Counted from the first letter of the stretch, positions 17,381-27,253 are shown. The stretch: DNA of 64,000 bases from an uncultured Trichococcus sp. (GCF_963667775.1 NZ_OY764015.1:1629168-1693167), one strand, 5' to 3'. Notes: generated by a model not told the origin, from the sequence alone. Program-made: numbers and translations.

Positions 17381-17777
17381 AGATGAACGGCTTATCCTGA
17401 GGAATTTGATGAACATACGCATTGCTTGGATAGTTCAAAACTTAGCGATCCTGATTTTTCTGGCTTATCAATTTGTCAAGTCACAGGATACAAGCGGTGT
17501 CTTTACATATGGCAATCCGCTCTGGGCAGTCTTTAGCATAGGTACATACACGTTGATTGTTTTGTCTGTGAATGTCAGTGGTCCCATGGAGGACAAGGAA
17601 AAAATGACTCATAAGAAAATTACTTTCATTAGTGTAGGCGTTTTTCTTATCACGACTATTTTTTTCTATTTTGCTTTCCTGCAAGTCCATCCGCTCTTGG
17701 CTTTGATCAGTGGGATAGTAGTCGCAATGATCATTTATGGACTGCTGAGGTACGCGAATCGCTTCAGAAATGAATAA
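17367..17777 (+). CDS. small membrane protein coupled to XRE regulator
   Basis: A 136-residue protein with four predicted transmembrane segments (about residues 20-38, 52-70, 84-102 and 105-122) and a short basic N-terminus MKKIKDERLILRN. It overlaps the end of the XRE gene and has GGAAGGAG upstream of ATG 17367-17369. Resembles the DUF2178/DUF3796-like membrane partners of small XRE regulators, but I cannot assign a family with certainty. No function is proposed. Confidence 0.78.
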   Translation: MKKIKDERLILRNLMNIRIAWIVQNLAILIFLAYQFVKSQDTSGVFTYGNPLWAVFSIGTYTLIVLSVNVSGPMEDKEKMTHKKITFISVGVFLITTIFFYFAFLQVHPLLALISGIVVAMIIYGLLRYANRFRNE

Positions 17778-17891
17778 GCACTTATTTTGGTTCGATCCAC
17801 TATCCAGCAAATTGTCATTCATTCGCGCTCCCCGTATACTTGAATCGTATACACACGCACTCCCAACTTATACAGAAAAGAGAGGATTCTA

Positions 17892-19061
17892 TTGCTTACA
17901 TTTGATGACCCATTGGACCGGTGCGGGAACGGCTCGAAAAAATGGGACAAGGATTATATCCAGCGCCGTTTTAAAATTTCTCGGGAGGAAATCTATCCCC
18001 TTTTCATCGCCGATATGGATTTCCGTCAGGACGAGGCGGTGCTGCAGGCTTTCCATGCGTTCATCGAGACCGGTGACTTCGGTTATTTCGATGTGCAGGA
18101 CAGCTTCTACGACGCTATCCAGTCCTGGTACAAGGATAAGCTGGGGATACCGATCGAAAAAGAATGGATCGTTCCCGCGAACGGGACCATCGCTTCCATG
18201 CATTTCGCGGCCGACCTTGTCAGCAAGGGCAAGCCGATCATGATGCTGACACCGGTTTACGGCGTCTTCAAGGATATCGCGACGAATTTCGGTGGGATGG
18301 TGACCGTGCCGTTGCTTAAAGCGGATGGCGCCTATCGGATCGACACCGAGCGAATGGAACAGGAAATCGTGGCTCAAAGTGTCGGGACACTGCTTTTCTG
18401 CAATCCCCATAATCCTTCCGGACGGATCTGGTCCTACGAGGAATTGCAGAAAGTCGTTCGGGTCTGCAAAAAGCACGGCGTCACGATCCTGTCCGACGAA
18501 ATCCACGGCGAACTGAACCTATCGGAGAAACCGTTCGTTTCGCTGATTTCATTCATGGATGAATATGAAGACATCATCGTGGCCAGTTCGCCGAACAAAA
18601 CCTTCAACCTGTCGGGAATGACGGCCTCCTACGTGATCATCCGGAATCCCGAGTTGCGGCAAGCTTATCAGCGCGAACTGGCCCGCTTCCACATCACCAT
18701 CAACCGCGCCGGCATTACCTTCATCGCTGCAGCCTACGGATATGGGCGCGATTGGCACACAGCTCTGATTGACTACTTGAAGGGAAATATGGCTCTGATG
18801 GAAGAACAGTTGACCGGTTTGGACCTGGAATGGATGCGGCCTGACTCGAGCTTCTTGGTCTGGATCAAGTTGAACAAAGTCAGCGATGTCGACCGGTTCG
18901 TTTTGGAATTGGCGCAACAGACCGGTGTCCTTGTGGAGACGGGAAGCCGTTTCGTGGCGAATTACGGAAACTACGTGCGCTTGAACTGCGCCACCAGCCG
19001 TCGTTTCCTCGGGGAGGCTCTCGACAAGTTCCGGGATTTCTATCAGAATTATGAAGACTGA
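17892..19061 (+). CDS. PatB/MalY-type PLP-dependent C-S lyase
   Basis: A 389-residue fold-type I pyridoxal-phosphate enzyme of the MalY/PatB family, which cleave cystathionine or S-substituted cysteines to pyruvate, ammonia and a thiol. Seen are the N-terminal RCGNGSKKWD, IADMDF, the PLP contacts CNPHNPSGR and SDEIHGEL, the Schiff-base lysine in SSPNKTFNLSG, and a C-terminal RLNCA arginine that binds the substrate carboxylate. Start is TTG at 17892-17894, six bases after AGAGAGG. It is a single gene followed by a terminator. Physiological substrate is unknown. Confidence 0.92.
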   Translation: MLTFDDPLDRCGNGSKKWDKDYIQRRFKISREEIYPLFIADMDFRQDEAVLQAFHAFIETGDFGYFDVQDSFYDAIQSWYKDKLGIPIEKEWIVPANGTIASMHFAADLVSKGKPIMMLTPVYGVFKDIATNFGGMVTVPLLKADGAYRIDTERMEQEIVAQSVGTLLFCNPHNPSGRIWSYEELQKVVRVCKKHGVTILSDEIHGELNLSEKPFVSLISFMDEYEDIIVASSPNKTFNLSGMTASYVIIRNPELRQAYQRELARFHITINRAGITFIAAAYGYGRDWHTALIDYLKGNMALMEEQLTGLDLEWMRPDSSFLVWIKLNKVSDVDRFVLELAQQTGVLVETGSRFVANYGNYVRLNCATSRRFLGEALDKFRDFYQNYED

Positions 19062-19070
19062 ATGTTTTGA

Positions 19071-19121
19071 CGCACGCAAGCGCGCGGGGGAATCTCCCTT
19101 GAACGTTTGCGTGCGTTTTTT
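19071..19121 (+). terminator. terminator of the patB-like gene
   Basis: CGCACGCAA-CG pairs with CG-TTGCGTGCG around a roughly 25-nt loop and is followed by TTTTTT, starting ten bases after the stop codon. Confidence 0.85.
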
Positions 19122-19122
19122 G

Positions 19123-19335
19123 TCGGAGCGGCACCTTCCTTCCGGGGAGCGGCTGTTTTTTTGTTTCCTCCGGTGAACGGAGGCTTCGCCGGAGTTCGCC
19201 CCGCATTCCGAATGCTCTCCTCCGGGGAGACGGGCTTCCCCGGAGCTGGGGCATTTTTTTTGAGCGCTCCTCCGGGCAGCGGCCCCTCGCCGGAGCTGAA
19301 GTCTCTCCGAGCCGCTGCCCCCTTGCGAGCGGCGA
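19123..19335. repeat. hairpin array A, CTCCGG core, ~52-bp period
   Basis: At least three inverted-repeat units opening with CTCCGG at 19168, 19220 and 19270 (spacings 52 and 50) and closing with CCGGAG. Degenerate relatives lie on both sides (19139 and 19305). The same core and the same 52/50 spacing occur in array E. A 114-codon plus-strand ORF across it is not credible as a gene, being very Pro/Gly/Ala-rich with no ribosome site. Confidence 0.75.
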
Positions 19336-19445
19336 ACGCCGTAAACATTTCTTATGGAATTATTTCAAGCATCTTCACGATTTCTTCACATCCGCGCTCT
19401 ATAGTAGGTTCACATCATTCCTGCCGGGATGATTCTTTAGGATTT

Positions 19446-19516
19446 ACTTAAGCTTAAGTTGAACCGCTTGCACAAAGAATAGTTTTGATTTAGAATAGTT
19501 TTACATCACAACTATT
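19446..19516 (+). promoter_or_regulatory. promoter and MarR-type operators for marR-ftsH
   Basis: TTGCAC (19468-19473), 17 bp, TAGAAT (19491-19496) give a plausible promoter. A perfect 14-bp palindrome ACTTAAGCTTAAGT lies upstream (19446-19459). AATAGTT (19478-19484 and 19494-19500) and its inverse AACTATT (19510-19516) overlap the promoter, the arrangement expected for MarR autoregulation. Confidence 0.6.
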
Positions 19517-19541
19517 ATCCGGCAAAGGAGCGGATTTCAAA

Positions 19542-19997
19542 ATGAAAATCGATTTTTTGAAAAAAGAAATCTGGGATCTGATGCGGACCATCCAGGTTTC
19601 CAAGGATACCGTCATGTGCCCAGTCGCTAAAGACTATTGCATCACCCCGCTGCAACTGCGGATTTTGATGGAAATCAAGCTGAGCGAAGATCTGTCACTC
19701 AACCGTTTGGCGAAGCTGATGGATATGAACAACGGTAACGTCTCCACCATCTGCAAAAAGCTGGAGCAGCAAGGCTACCTCACACGTGAACGGCGAGCGG
19801 ACGACGAACGTTTCATCACATTGAAACTGTCTCCAAAAGGCCAAGCGATCCTTCAGAAAATGGAGCAGGATATCGAGGGCAAATACTGCTTGCTGATGGA
19901 AGGCGTATCCGAAGAGCGGCTGGAAAAAATTGCATCCGGCATCAAGGAACTGCAGCTTCTGATACAGGAAATGAACGAACAACAAAGAGAGGATTGA
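19542..19997 (+). CDS. MarR-family transcriptional regulator
   Basis: A 151-residue winged-helix regulator: helix-turn-helix around residues 50-75 (LSLNRLAKLMDMNNGNVSTICKKLEQQGYL) and the wing RERRADDERFITLKLSPKG. MarR proteins bind short palindromes as dimers and release DNA on ligand binding or oxidation. Ribosome site AAAGGAG precedes the ATG. It is ten bases upstream of an ftsH-type gene, so it probably controls expression of that protease and itself through the sites at 19446-19516. Ligand unknown. Confidence 0.92.
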   Translation: MKIDFLKKEIWDLMRTIQVSKDTVMCPVAKDYCITPLQLRILMEIKLSEDLSLNRLAKLMDMNNGNVSTICKKLEQQGYLTRERRADDERFITLKLSPKGQAILQKMEQDIEGKYCLLMEGVSEERLEKIASGIKELQLLIQEMNEQQRED

Positions 19998-20007
19998 ACA
20001 AACATAA

Positions 20008-21882
20008 ATGGCAGATGATAAAAACAAAAACAACCGCAAATGGAATTTGAACCTGAACAACGAAAATCCCGAAAACCGCAAAAGGACAGTCTATTACTTG
20101 CTGATGGCATTGAGCATCCTGATGTTCATGAACTATTTCGCGTTGCCCAGCTACATGAACCGAAGCGTAGAGGAAGTGACGTACAGCACGTTCCTGAACC
20201 AAGTGTCGACTGGCGACGTATCCGAAGTCAAACTTGAAGAGAACCAAATCACCTTCGTCGCGACCGATGACGCAGGTGACAAACAAGTCTACATGACTGG
20301 CCTTATCGATGATCCGACACTCGTCACAAGGTTGGAGGAAGCCGACGTCACCTTCAGCAAGGACATTCCGACTGAAGCCTCTCCGATCCTTTCGATATTA
20401 GTTTCTTGGGTCTTACCGCTCCTGCTGTTCTGGGGATTGGGCAGCATGCTTGGGAAACAGATGGCAAAACGGATGGGCGGCGGTGCCGGTGGCGCCTTGT
20501 CATTCGGCAAATCGAACGCCAAAGTCTATGTGAAAGCAGGCGACGCCAAGACATTCAAGGATGTCGCCGGGCAGGACGAAGCCAAAGAAGCACTCAGCGA
20601 AGTCGTCGATTACTTGCATCAACCGAAAAAATACCAGGATATCGGCGCCAAGAATCCGAAAGGCATCCTGCTGGTCGGACCTCCCGGAACCGGTAAAACC
20701 CTCTTGGCCCGCGCTGTCGCCGGCGAAGCCGATGTGCCGTTCTTCAGCATTTCCGGATCCGAATTCGTCGAAATGTTCGTCGGACGCGGCGCCGCCAAAG
20801 TCCGCGACCTCTTCAAAGAAGCCAACGAAAAAGCCCCCTGCATCGTCTTCATCGATGAGATCGATACGATCGGTAAGAAACGCGACAACAGCGGCTACGG
20901 CGGAGGGAACGATGAGCGTGAGCAGACTTTGAACCAACTGCTGGCGGAAATGGACGGCTTCGAAGCCAACAAAGGCATCATCCTCCTGGCCGCCACCAAC
21001 CGTCCGGAATCACTGGACGCTGCCCTACTGCGTCCGGGCCGCTTCGACCGTCGCGTACCGGTTGAACTGCCGGACTTGGCCGGACGCGAAGCCATCCTGA
21101 AGGTGCATGCGACGAACTACAAAATGGATCCAAATATTGATTACAATACGATCGCCCGCGCCACTTCCGGTGCTTCCGGCGCCGAGCTGGCCAACATCAT
21201 CAATGAAGGCGGCCTGCGCGCTGTCCGCGAAGGCCGCAGCGCCGTTACGCAAAGCGACCTGGAAGAGTCGGTGGAAACCGTCATCGCCGGTTACCAGCGC
21301 AAGAATGCGGTCATTTCTCCGAAAGAAAAGGAAATCGTTTCTTACCATGAAATCGGCCATGCGCTTGTAGCAGCCAAACAGACGGAATCTGCGCCGGTCC
21401 ACAAAATCACCATCATTCCGCGTACTTCCGGTGCTTTGGGCTACACGATGCAGATCGAGGAAGGCGAAAAATCGCTGATGTCGAAACAGGAGCTGTTCAA
21501 CAAAATCGTCACCTTGGCAGGCGGCCGCGCCGCCGAAGAGATCGTCTTCGGCAGCATCACGACCGGGGCCTCGAACGATATCGAGCAGATGACCCGGATG
21601 GCGCGCGCCATGATCACGCGCTACGGGATGAGCGACACGTTCGACATGATGCAGATTGAAACCCAGACCAACAAATATTTGGGCGGCGACACTTCCATGA
21701 ATGTGTCCGCCGGGATGGCCGAACAGGTCGACCGCGAAGTGCTGGACATCATCAAGCAGGCCCACGAGAAAGCCATCGCCATATTGAACGAAAACAGCGA
21801 GAAGCTGCATGAACTGTCCCGCTACCTGCTGGTCGAAGAGACCATCACCGGTGCGGAGTTCATGAAGATACTAGGGGAATAA
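20008..21882 (+). CDS. ftsH: FtsH-type membrane AAA protease, probable second paralogue
   Basis: A 624-residue membrane-bound ATP-dependent zinc protease. Order of parts: two transmembrane segments (about 28-48 and 126-148) flanking an extracytoplasmic domain, AAA domain with Walker A GPPGTGKT (224-231), Walker [10 protein letters not shown] and the SRH region [21 protein letters not shown], then the M41 peptidase with HEIGH at 447-451. The usual FtsH motif is HEAGH, so the Ala-to-Ile change is a minor variant that keeps both histidines and the glutamate. Main FtsH proteins of lactobacilli are usually near 700 residues and sit next to tilS-hpt; this shorter one follows a marR gene, suggesting an inducible accessory copy. 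Confidence 0.92.
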   Translation: MADDKNKNNRKWNLNLNNENPENRKRTVYYLLMALSILMFMNYFALPSYMNRSVEEVTYSTFLNQVSTGDVSEVKLEENQITFVATDDAGDKQVYMTGLIDDPTLVTRLEEADVTFSKDIPTEASPILSILVSWVLPLLLFWGLGSMLGKQMAKRMGGGAGGALSFGKSNAKVYVKAGDAKTFKDVAGQDEAKEALSEVVDYLHQPKKYQDIGAKNPKGILLVGPPGTGKTLLARAVAGEADVPFFSISGSEFVEMFVGRGAAKVRDLFKEANEKAPCIVFIDEIDTIGKKRDNSGYGGGNDEREQTLNQLLAEMDGFEANKGIILLAATNRPESLDAALLRPGRFDRRVPVELPDLAGREAILKVHATNYKMDPNIDYNTIARATSGASGAELANIINEGGLRAVREGRSAVTQSDLEESVETVIAGYQRKNAVISPKEKEIVSYHEIGHALVAAKQTESAPVHKITIIPRTSGALGYTMQIEEGEKSLMSKQELFNKIVTLAGGRAAEEIVFGSITTGASNDIEQMTRMARAMITRYGMSDTFDMMQIETQTNKYLGGDTSMNVSAGMAEQVDREVLDIIKQAHEKAIAILNENSEKLHELSRYLLVEETITGAEFMKILGE

Positions 21883-21893
21883 TCTCTTCACCG

Positions 21894-21957
21894 GATCCCC
21901 AACCACAAGAAACCGGGCTGCCTTAAATGGCAGCCCGGTTTCTTGTGGTTGGGGATC
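21894..21957. terminator. 29-bp perfect inverted repeat after ftsH
   Basis: Arms 21894-21922 and 21929-21957 are exact complements around a 6-nt loop. It begins eleven bases after the ftsH stop codon. It probably acts as a terminator but lacks a T tract directly after the stem and is far longer than needed. Confidence 0.75.
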
Positions 21958-21995
21958 TGAATGTCTCATTATTTGTTTTTGGGTTCGAATTCGTG

Positions 21996-22145
21996 TCGCG
22001 ATTCCCCGTTAAATTGGTTTTGATGGGGAATATTGAGGTTACTGTGGACAATTTCCCCATCAAGTCAGTTTTGGCGAGTTTTCTGACTGTGATTCGAACT
22101 GATTTCCCCCGTCAAAGTGGTTTTGACGGGTTATTTCTGAGCCTA
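21996..22145. repeat. hairpin array B, CCCCGTCAA core, 52-bp period
   Basis: Three stem-loops start at 22004, 22055 and 22107 (spacings 51 and 52). The first, CCCCGTTAA with TTGATGGGG, pairs through two G-T wobbles; the third is a perfect CCCGTCAAA with TTTGACGGG. The same core, three-unit layout and flanking GATTCGAA-TGATTT occur in array F at the right end of the window. Lies between the convergent ftsH and fructokinase genes. Confidence 0.85.
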
Positions 22146-22163
22146 AATTCGGTGCTGCATGTA

Positions 22164-23117
22164 TTATACTTCCAAGCTCAATACTTCCTGCATGGTCGGG
22201 ATGGATTGCATGCCACCCGGTCGCGTCGTCACCAATGCGGCCACACGATTGGCGAACAGGCCCATCTCGCGGATTTCATCCAACGTGCAGTCTTCCCAAG
22301 CAGGCTTGGCGGCAATCTGATAGAGGAAGGATCCGATGAACGAATCGCCTGCCCCTGTCGTATCAACCGCTTTGACGCTGATCCCTGCAACACTGGCTAT
22401 CTCGCCTTTGAAGTACAGATCCGCTCCCTTGCTGCCTTTTGTAAAGATCAGCAATTTCGGCTCCGTCTTCAGCAATGCCGCTATCCCATCCGCTTCCGAA
22501 TCTTTGCCCGTAATGAAGGCCAATTCGTCGTCGCTGATTTTCAGGATATCCGCATACGGCAGGAACTGCTGGATCGTCTGCTTCAGCATTTCCGGATCCG
22601 GCCAGAGATTTAAGCGGACATTCGGGTCAAAAACGATTGTCCCGCCGGCCTGCTGCATTTTTTCCAGAGCCGCAAGATGCGCATACTTTACGGGTGCTTC
22701 GATCAGATCGACCGAGCAAAAATGCAGGATGTCTTCGGCGTTGAAAACAAGCTCATCCAACTCTTCCTTGTCCAACAGCATATCCGCGCTGGGATTGCGG
22801 TAGAAACTGAATTCGCGCTCCCCATTTTTCTGGAGCGACACAAACGCCAGCGCCGTGTTTGCCTCAGCGGTCCGGAACAGGTGACGGGTATCCACCTGAT
22901 TCTGTTTGAGCACATCGGTCAAATAATCCCCGAAGGGATCCTGGCCCACTTTACCGATGAAGCTCGCGTTCCCGCCCAGCCGGCTGACCGTCACCGCGAC
23001 ATTCGCCGGCGCACCTCCCGGTTGTTTGGTGAAGCCCTGAACTTCTTTCAAGGGCACCCCGATTTCGCTCGGAAAAAAATCAATCAGTATCTCTCCGATC
23101 GTATACACTCTCCGCAT
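22164..23117 (-). CDS. scrK: fructokinase, PfkB family
   Basis: A 317-residue PfkB-type sugar kinase. It has the N-terminal GEILIDFFP and GGAPANVAVTVSRLGG signature and the C-terminal DTTGAGDSFIGSFL motif with the catalytic aspartate. As the last gene after a GH32 hydrolase in a fructoside operon, it most likely phosphorylates the fructose released by that enzyme to fructose 6-phosphate. Ribosome site GGAG precedes ATG 23115-23117. The gene name rests on context. Confidence 0.9.
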   Translation of the reverse strand: MRRVYTIGEILIDFFPSEIGVPLKEVQGFTKQPGGAPANVAVTVSRLGGNASFIGKVGQDPFGDYLTDVLKQNQVDTRHLFRTAEANTALAFVSLQKNGEREFSFYRNPSADMLLDKEELDELVFNAEDILHFCSVDLIEAPVKYAHLAALEKMQQAGGTIVFDPNVRLNLWPDPEMLKQTIQQFLPYADILKISDDELAFITGKDSEADGIAALLKTEPKLLIFTKGSKGADLYFKGEIASVAGISVKAVDTTGAGDSFIGSFLYQIAAKPAWEDCTLDEIREMGLFANRVAALVTTRPGGMQSIPTMQEVLSLEV

Positions 23118-23170
23118 AACATCTCCTGCCTTTCCAAAATATTTCTCCGCCTATCTGCCTACAACTGCGA

Positions 23171-24670
23171 TCAGATAAAGGGCGTAAAAGTTGCTTCCTC
23201 AAATACCGCTTTGCCGCTGCATTCAAACGAAATGCCCGTCGCTGTCTCGGTTGGATAGACGTTTGCGGTCATGACCGCTTCGCCGTTCCCCTCAAATACT
23301 TCAACCGATGAACGGTCCAGGTAAATGGAGAGTTCAAGATGATCGCTCTTTCCGGACAACGCTACTTTCCGGCTGACGGGAGGATGTGCTTCCTCCCCCG
23401 TCAGTTCGATGCCGCTTGCGGATCGATCGATTCCCAATTCATTCTTTGCTTTATCATAGTAGACTATGGTTCTTTCGTTCTCGTTCTCACGGAGATGGAT
23501 GGACAGTTTTTCCAATCCGGACGTATCCACTTTCAGCGTCAGCAATCCGCAGTCCCCTGCGATGCCTGGGATTGATTCTTTAGTATCCGCCATTGTGATC
23601 ACCGGGCTGTTTTCTCCCTGATTGTCGGCAATGGCTTCGATACCGATCGGATATTGCTTCAACTTGCCGTCTTCCCATTTCAGTTCTCTCGGGATCGTCA
23701 TCGATCCTGTCCAGTTGTGGCCCAGCGTATCTGTCGGGAAATTTCTTCCCCACATCTGCATCCAACCGATGCAGATTCTTCTGCCTTTGTCGTCCTCAAG
23801 GCTTTGGGGAGCATAGTAATCCAAACCGTGATCCAATTCTTGATAACTTTCTGGGTGGAATTGTTTTGTCGCCCAATCCACCTCGCCGACAGCCAGTACT
23901 GACGCATTCAGATTCTGATAGTCGTCCCCGTCCTGTGGCCATTGCATCGGTGAAAAGATCAAGCAATCTTTCCCATCCAAGCGGAAGAAATCCGGACATT
24001 CCCACATGATCCCTTGTTGCTTGTTGCCCTTCAGGAAGACGGAGGCAAACTCCCATTCCACCAAGTCAGCAGATTGGTAAAGCAAAATCTGCCCTGTCTC
24101 GTCGCCAGCCTTGGAGGCGACTACCGTGTAGTACATGCCTTCGTGTTCAAAAACTTTAGGATCCCGGAAATCGATCTGGGAAGCATCCGCCGGCAAAGCC
24201 GCAACCGGGATGACGGGATTTTGCTGCACTTTCTCGAAGTGCAACCCATCCTCCGACACCGCCAGGCACTGCACCTGGTGATGGACGCCTTCTTCATTGG
24301 CTTCGGTCACGCCGGTATACAGCAGATACAGTTTTCCGTCCCGCTCGATGGCGCTTCCTGAGAAACAACCGGACCGGTCATACGCTTGATCCGGTGCCAA
24401 AGCGACCGGCAAGTCTTCCCAATGGATCAAGTCCGTCGACTTCATGTGGCCCCAATGCATCGGGCCCCATTTCGCATCATACGGGTGGAATTGATAAAAC
24501 AGGTGGTACGCCCCTTGGAACTGGACGAAGCCGTTCGGATCGTTCATCCAGCCCACTGGCGGTGATGCATGGTAGTGATTCCGGTAAAGAGGATTCACCG
24601 ACCCTTTATTTTCTGCTATGTATCGGTTGGCCCGCTCTGTTGAATAGGCTGTTTGACTTTGTATACTCAC
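23171..24670 (-). CDS. GH32 beta-fructosidase / sucrose-6-phosphate hydrolase
   Basis: A glycoside hydrolase family 32 enzyme of about 499 residues. The three family motifs with catalytic residues are intact: WMNDPNG (nucleophile Asp), FRDP (transition-state stabiliser) and WECPDFF (acid/base Glu), followed by a C-terminal beta-sandwich. No signal peptide, so it works in the cytosol on imported sucrose or fructo-oligosaccharides. Since import is by ABC transporter and not PTS, unphosphorylated fructosides are the more likely substrate. The GTG at 24668-24670 is favoured because GAGGGG lies four bases before it; an ATG four codons upstream lacks a ribosome site. Confidence 0.93.
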   Translation of the reverse strand: MSIQSQTAYSTERANRYIAENKGSVNPLYRNHYHASPPVGWMNDPNGFVQFQGAYHLFYQFHPYDAKWGPMHWGHMKSTDLIHWEDLPVALAPDQAYDRSGCFSGSAIERDGKLYLLYTGVTEANEEGVHHQVQCLAVSEDGLHFEKVQQNPVIPVAALPADASQIDFRDPKVFEHEGMYYTVVASKAGDETGQILLYQSADLVEWEFASVFLKGNKQQGIMWECPDFFRLDGKDCLIFSPMQWPQDGDDYQNLNASVLAVGEVDWATKQFHPESYQELDHGLDYYAPQSLEDDKGRRICIGWMQMWGRNFPTDTLGHNWTGSMTIPRELKWEDGKLKQYPIGIEAIADNQGENSPVITMADTKESIPGIAGDCGLLTLKVDTSGLEKLSIHLRENENERTIVYYDKAKNELGIDRSASGIELTGEEAHPPVSRKVALSGKSDHLELSIYLDRSSVEVFEGNGEAVMTANVYPTETATGISFECSGKAVFEEATFTPFI

Positions 24671-24711
24671 GCTACCCCTCATTTCTTGGATTTGTTTTAT
24701 TTTCTATGTGG

Positions 24712-26325
24712 TTATTTATTGTTTGATAAATATGTATCATAAGCTTCTTGTTTGATCTGCATCCATTCTTCCAGTCCCAGACGGTTCAGTTCTTCCAGGT
24801 AAGCATCCCACTCTTCGGCAACTTTGCCGTTTGCGATCCATTCCGCACGTTTTCTGCTTACGAACGGCATCAAATCAGCTTCGATCTGTGCGATCCGGTC
24901 TGCCTGTTCCAATGACAAGAATACGCGAGGATAATTGAATTGATTATGAACATCAGCCAAGTAAGTGTCTTTGAAGATGTCCAAACGCCATTGTGCATCA
25001 TCCGGCATTGTCGTCACAGTTCCGTAGTACTCGTCCAAAATTGCCAACGGTCCGCCAGCTTCGGTTTTTTGACGCAATTCGCCCGGTGCTGTGCCTTCCA
25101 AAGGCAAGTGTTTCAACGAATTGGTTGCTTCTACATATTCAAAGATATTTTGTTGCGTTTCATCCCCGTATGTACCCCAGTTGTTCTGTACAGATTGGAT
25201 CGGCACATACATCTGATCAGCCCATTTGGCAGTCAACTCCAGATTTTTGTTGGCGCTGGTGATGACGAAACGGTCACGGCTGAATCCGAAGCCGTTCGTA
25301 CGCGTAACATGTTTTTCTCCGCTTGGACCAGCCAATGCAGGTAGTGGTTCGTAGGAATCGTTCGCTCCGGAAACGTTGGCTTTATCCCATGTGAAGTACA
25401 CGCCGAACAGTTGCTCTTTCCCTTTCGCCACGTAGGAATTCCAATCTTGTTCAAAAGCTTCCACATCGATCAGCTCTTTGTTGTACATCTCATTGAAATA
25501 AGCGACGCCGTTTTTGAATTCTTCGTTGTCGGCCGTGAAGTCGATCGTGCCATCATCATTGACGACCAAGTGATCATCATTGTCGCCGATTCCGAATGCG
25601 CCGAAGAGGAACTTCATGTCTTCATTCCCACCATCGTTGATGAAAGAAATCGGGATTTCATCAGCTTCGCCGTTGCCGTTCGGATCTTGGGTTTTGAATG
25701 CTTCCAATACAACCATCAATTCATCCGTCGTTTGCGGCATCTCCAAGCCTAAAGCTTCCAGCCAGTCGACATTGATCCAAGGGATATCGTTCACCGTGTG
25801 GATGGACTCTTTATCCTGGCCCAATTCTTCGATCCATGGCAGTGAGTAGATATGGCCATCCGGTGCTGTGATCATGGCCAAATATTCCGGATTTTCGTCC
25901 AATACTTTTTTGAAGTTCGGCATGTGTTCATTGATCAGATCTTCCAAAGGAATGATGATGCCGTCTTCTGCCCATGAGAGCAGATCATAGTCACTCGCGC
26001 CGGCGTTCCACATGGCATCCGGCAAGTCGCCGCTGGAAATGTCCAGATTCCGTTTTTCGATATAGTCAGAAGAATAGTTTTTCCATTCGATATTGACGCC
26101 GGATTGTTCTTCCAAACGTTGGAAAATCAGTTTTTCGTTCGGATCGGCCGGAGCCAACGGAGAACTGGAAGTGGTCATTTTCAAGCTAACGGTCTCTTCC
26201 AACGGGAAGGATACATCCGTCAATTCGTAGTCTGGAGAAGAGGCGCCACCGGATGAACCGCAGGCTGCTAAAGTCAGGACTGTTGCTGTGGATAATAGTG
26301 CTGTGCCAAGGTATTTTGCTCTCAT
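24712..26325 (-). CDS. sugar ABC transporter substrate-binding lipoprotein
   Basis: A 537-residue extracellular binding protein with a lipoprotein signal (MRAKYLGTALLSTATVLTLAACGSSGG; lipidated cysteine at residue 22). Its length and the segments EWKNYSSDYIEKRNLDISSGDLPDAMW and KTQDPNGNGEADEIPISF (a calcium-site-like DPNGNGEADE) are typical of the large LipO/YtcQ-type sugar-binding proteins. It presumably binds a fructoside outside the cell and feeds the two permeases encoded upstream in the same operon. Confidence 0.93.
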   Translation of the reverse strand: MRAKYLGTALLSTATVLTLAACGSSGGASSPDYELTDVSFPLEETVSLKMTTSSSPLAPADPNEKLIFQRLEEQSGVNIEWKNYSSDYIEKRNLDISSGDLPDAMWNAGASDYDLLSWAEDGIIIPLEDLINEHMPNFKKVLDENPEYLAMITAPDGHIYSLPWIEELGQDKESIHTVNDIPWINVDWLEALGLEMPQTTDELMVVLEAFKTQDPNGNGEADEIPISFINDGGNEDMKFLFGAFGIGDNDDHLVVNDDGTIDFTADNEEFKNGVAYFNEMYNKELIDVEAFEQDWNSYVAKGKEQLFGVYFTWDKANVSGANDSYEPLPALAGPSGEKHVTRTNGFGFSRDRFVITSANKNLELTAKWADQMYVPIQSVQNNWGTYGDETQQNIFEYVEATNSLKHLPLEGTAPGELRQKTEAGGPLAILDEYYGTVTTMPDDAQWRLDIFKDTYLADVHNQFNYPRVFLSLEQADRIAQIEADLMPFVSRKRAEWIANGKVAEEWDAYLEELNRLGLEEWMQIKQEAYDTYLSNNK

Positions 26326-26371
26326 TTTGTGTTTCTCCTTTATAGTGTATTTATTTTGTATTGCGTATTGC

Positions 26372-27253
26372 CTAACCTTTGAGTGAACCTGCCATCATCC
26401 CTTTATCGAAGTACTTCTGGAAGAATGGATACATGACCAGAAGCGGCAAGCTGGAGATGACGATCGTCGAGTATTTGATCAGTTCGGCCAATTGCGCCAT
26501 TTCTGCCATCTGAGTGGCGGATCCGATCATGTCTTGTTGCGGTTGATTTTGGATCAGTATTTTCCGCAGCACCAATTGCAAGGGCTGCAGGTCTGCATCG
26601 TTCAAGTAAATCATGGCATCGAAGTAAGAATTCCACTGGCCCACAAAAGCATAGAGGAACAATACGAAAATGATCGGTTTCGCCAGCGGCAACATGATTT
26701 TGAAGAATATCTGCATTTCATTGGCGCCGTCGATGATCGCCGCCTCTTCCAGCTCGGCAGGCAGTTGTTTGAAGTAGGTTCTCGCCAGGATGATGTTCCA
26801 GACGTTGATCGAACCGGGAAGGATGATTGCCCAGACCGTATTCAGCATGCCCAGGTTTTTCACCAACAGGTAGGTTGGAACCAAGCCGCCTCCGACGAAC
26901 ATCGTAATCATCAGGAAAATCGTTATCGGCCGTTTTCCGACCAGTTTCTGTTTGGACAACGGATAGGCGGTCAAGATGGAGACCGCGACAGTCAACGCGC
27001 TGTATGTGAACGAATAGAAAATCGAATTCACGAAACCTCGGATGATAGCCGGATCCTGCAACACCCTTTTGTAGCCATCCATGCTCCAATTCGCTGGGTT
27101 CAGACTCAACCCTTGTGAGCGGAGAATGAAGGGATCCATGAAGGAAGCAATCAGTACGTACAACAAGGGAGATAGGGTTATCAAGACCAGAAAACCTATC
27201 AGAATGCGATTCACCAGCAGCACGCCGCGGTCAAATTTTGTCAATGTTATCAT
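26372..27253 (-). CDS. carbohydrate ABC transporter permease, YtcP-like
   Basis: A 293-residue MalG-type permease with six membrane segments and the coupling-loop EAA motif (ELEEAAIIDGANEMQIFFKIMLPLAKP). The C-terminal KYFDKGMMAGSLKG is typical of the YtcP group that works with LipO-type binding proteins. It is 14 bp downstream of the partner permease gene. Confidence 0.94.
   Translation of the reverse strand: MITLTKFDRGVLLVNRILIGFLVLITLSPLLYVLIASFMDPFILRSQGLSLNPANWSMDGYKRVLQDPAIIRGFVNSIFYSFTYSALTVAVSILTAYPLSKQKLVGKRPITIFLMITMFVGGGLVPTYLLVKNLGMLNTVWAIILPGSINVWNIILARTYFKQLPAELEEAAIIDGANEMQIFFKIMLPLAKPIIFVLFLYAFVGQWNSYFDAMIYLNDADLQPLQLVLRKILIQNQPQQDMIGSATQMAEMAQLAELIKYSTIVISSLPLLVMYPFFQKYFDKGMMAGSLKG

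Noticed and set aside
19107..19451. 114-codon ORF across array A
   Set aside because: Begins inside the patB terminator, GC-rich composition from hairpins, no ribosome site.
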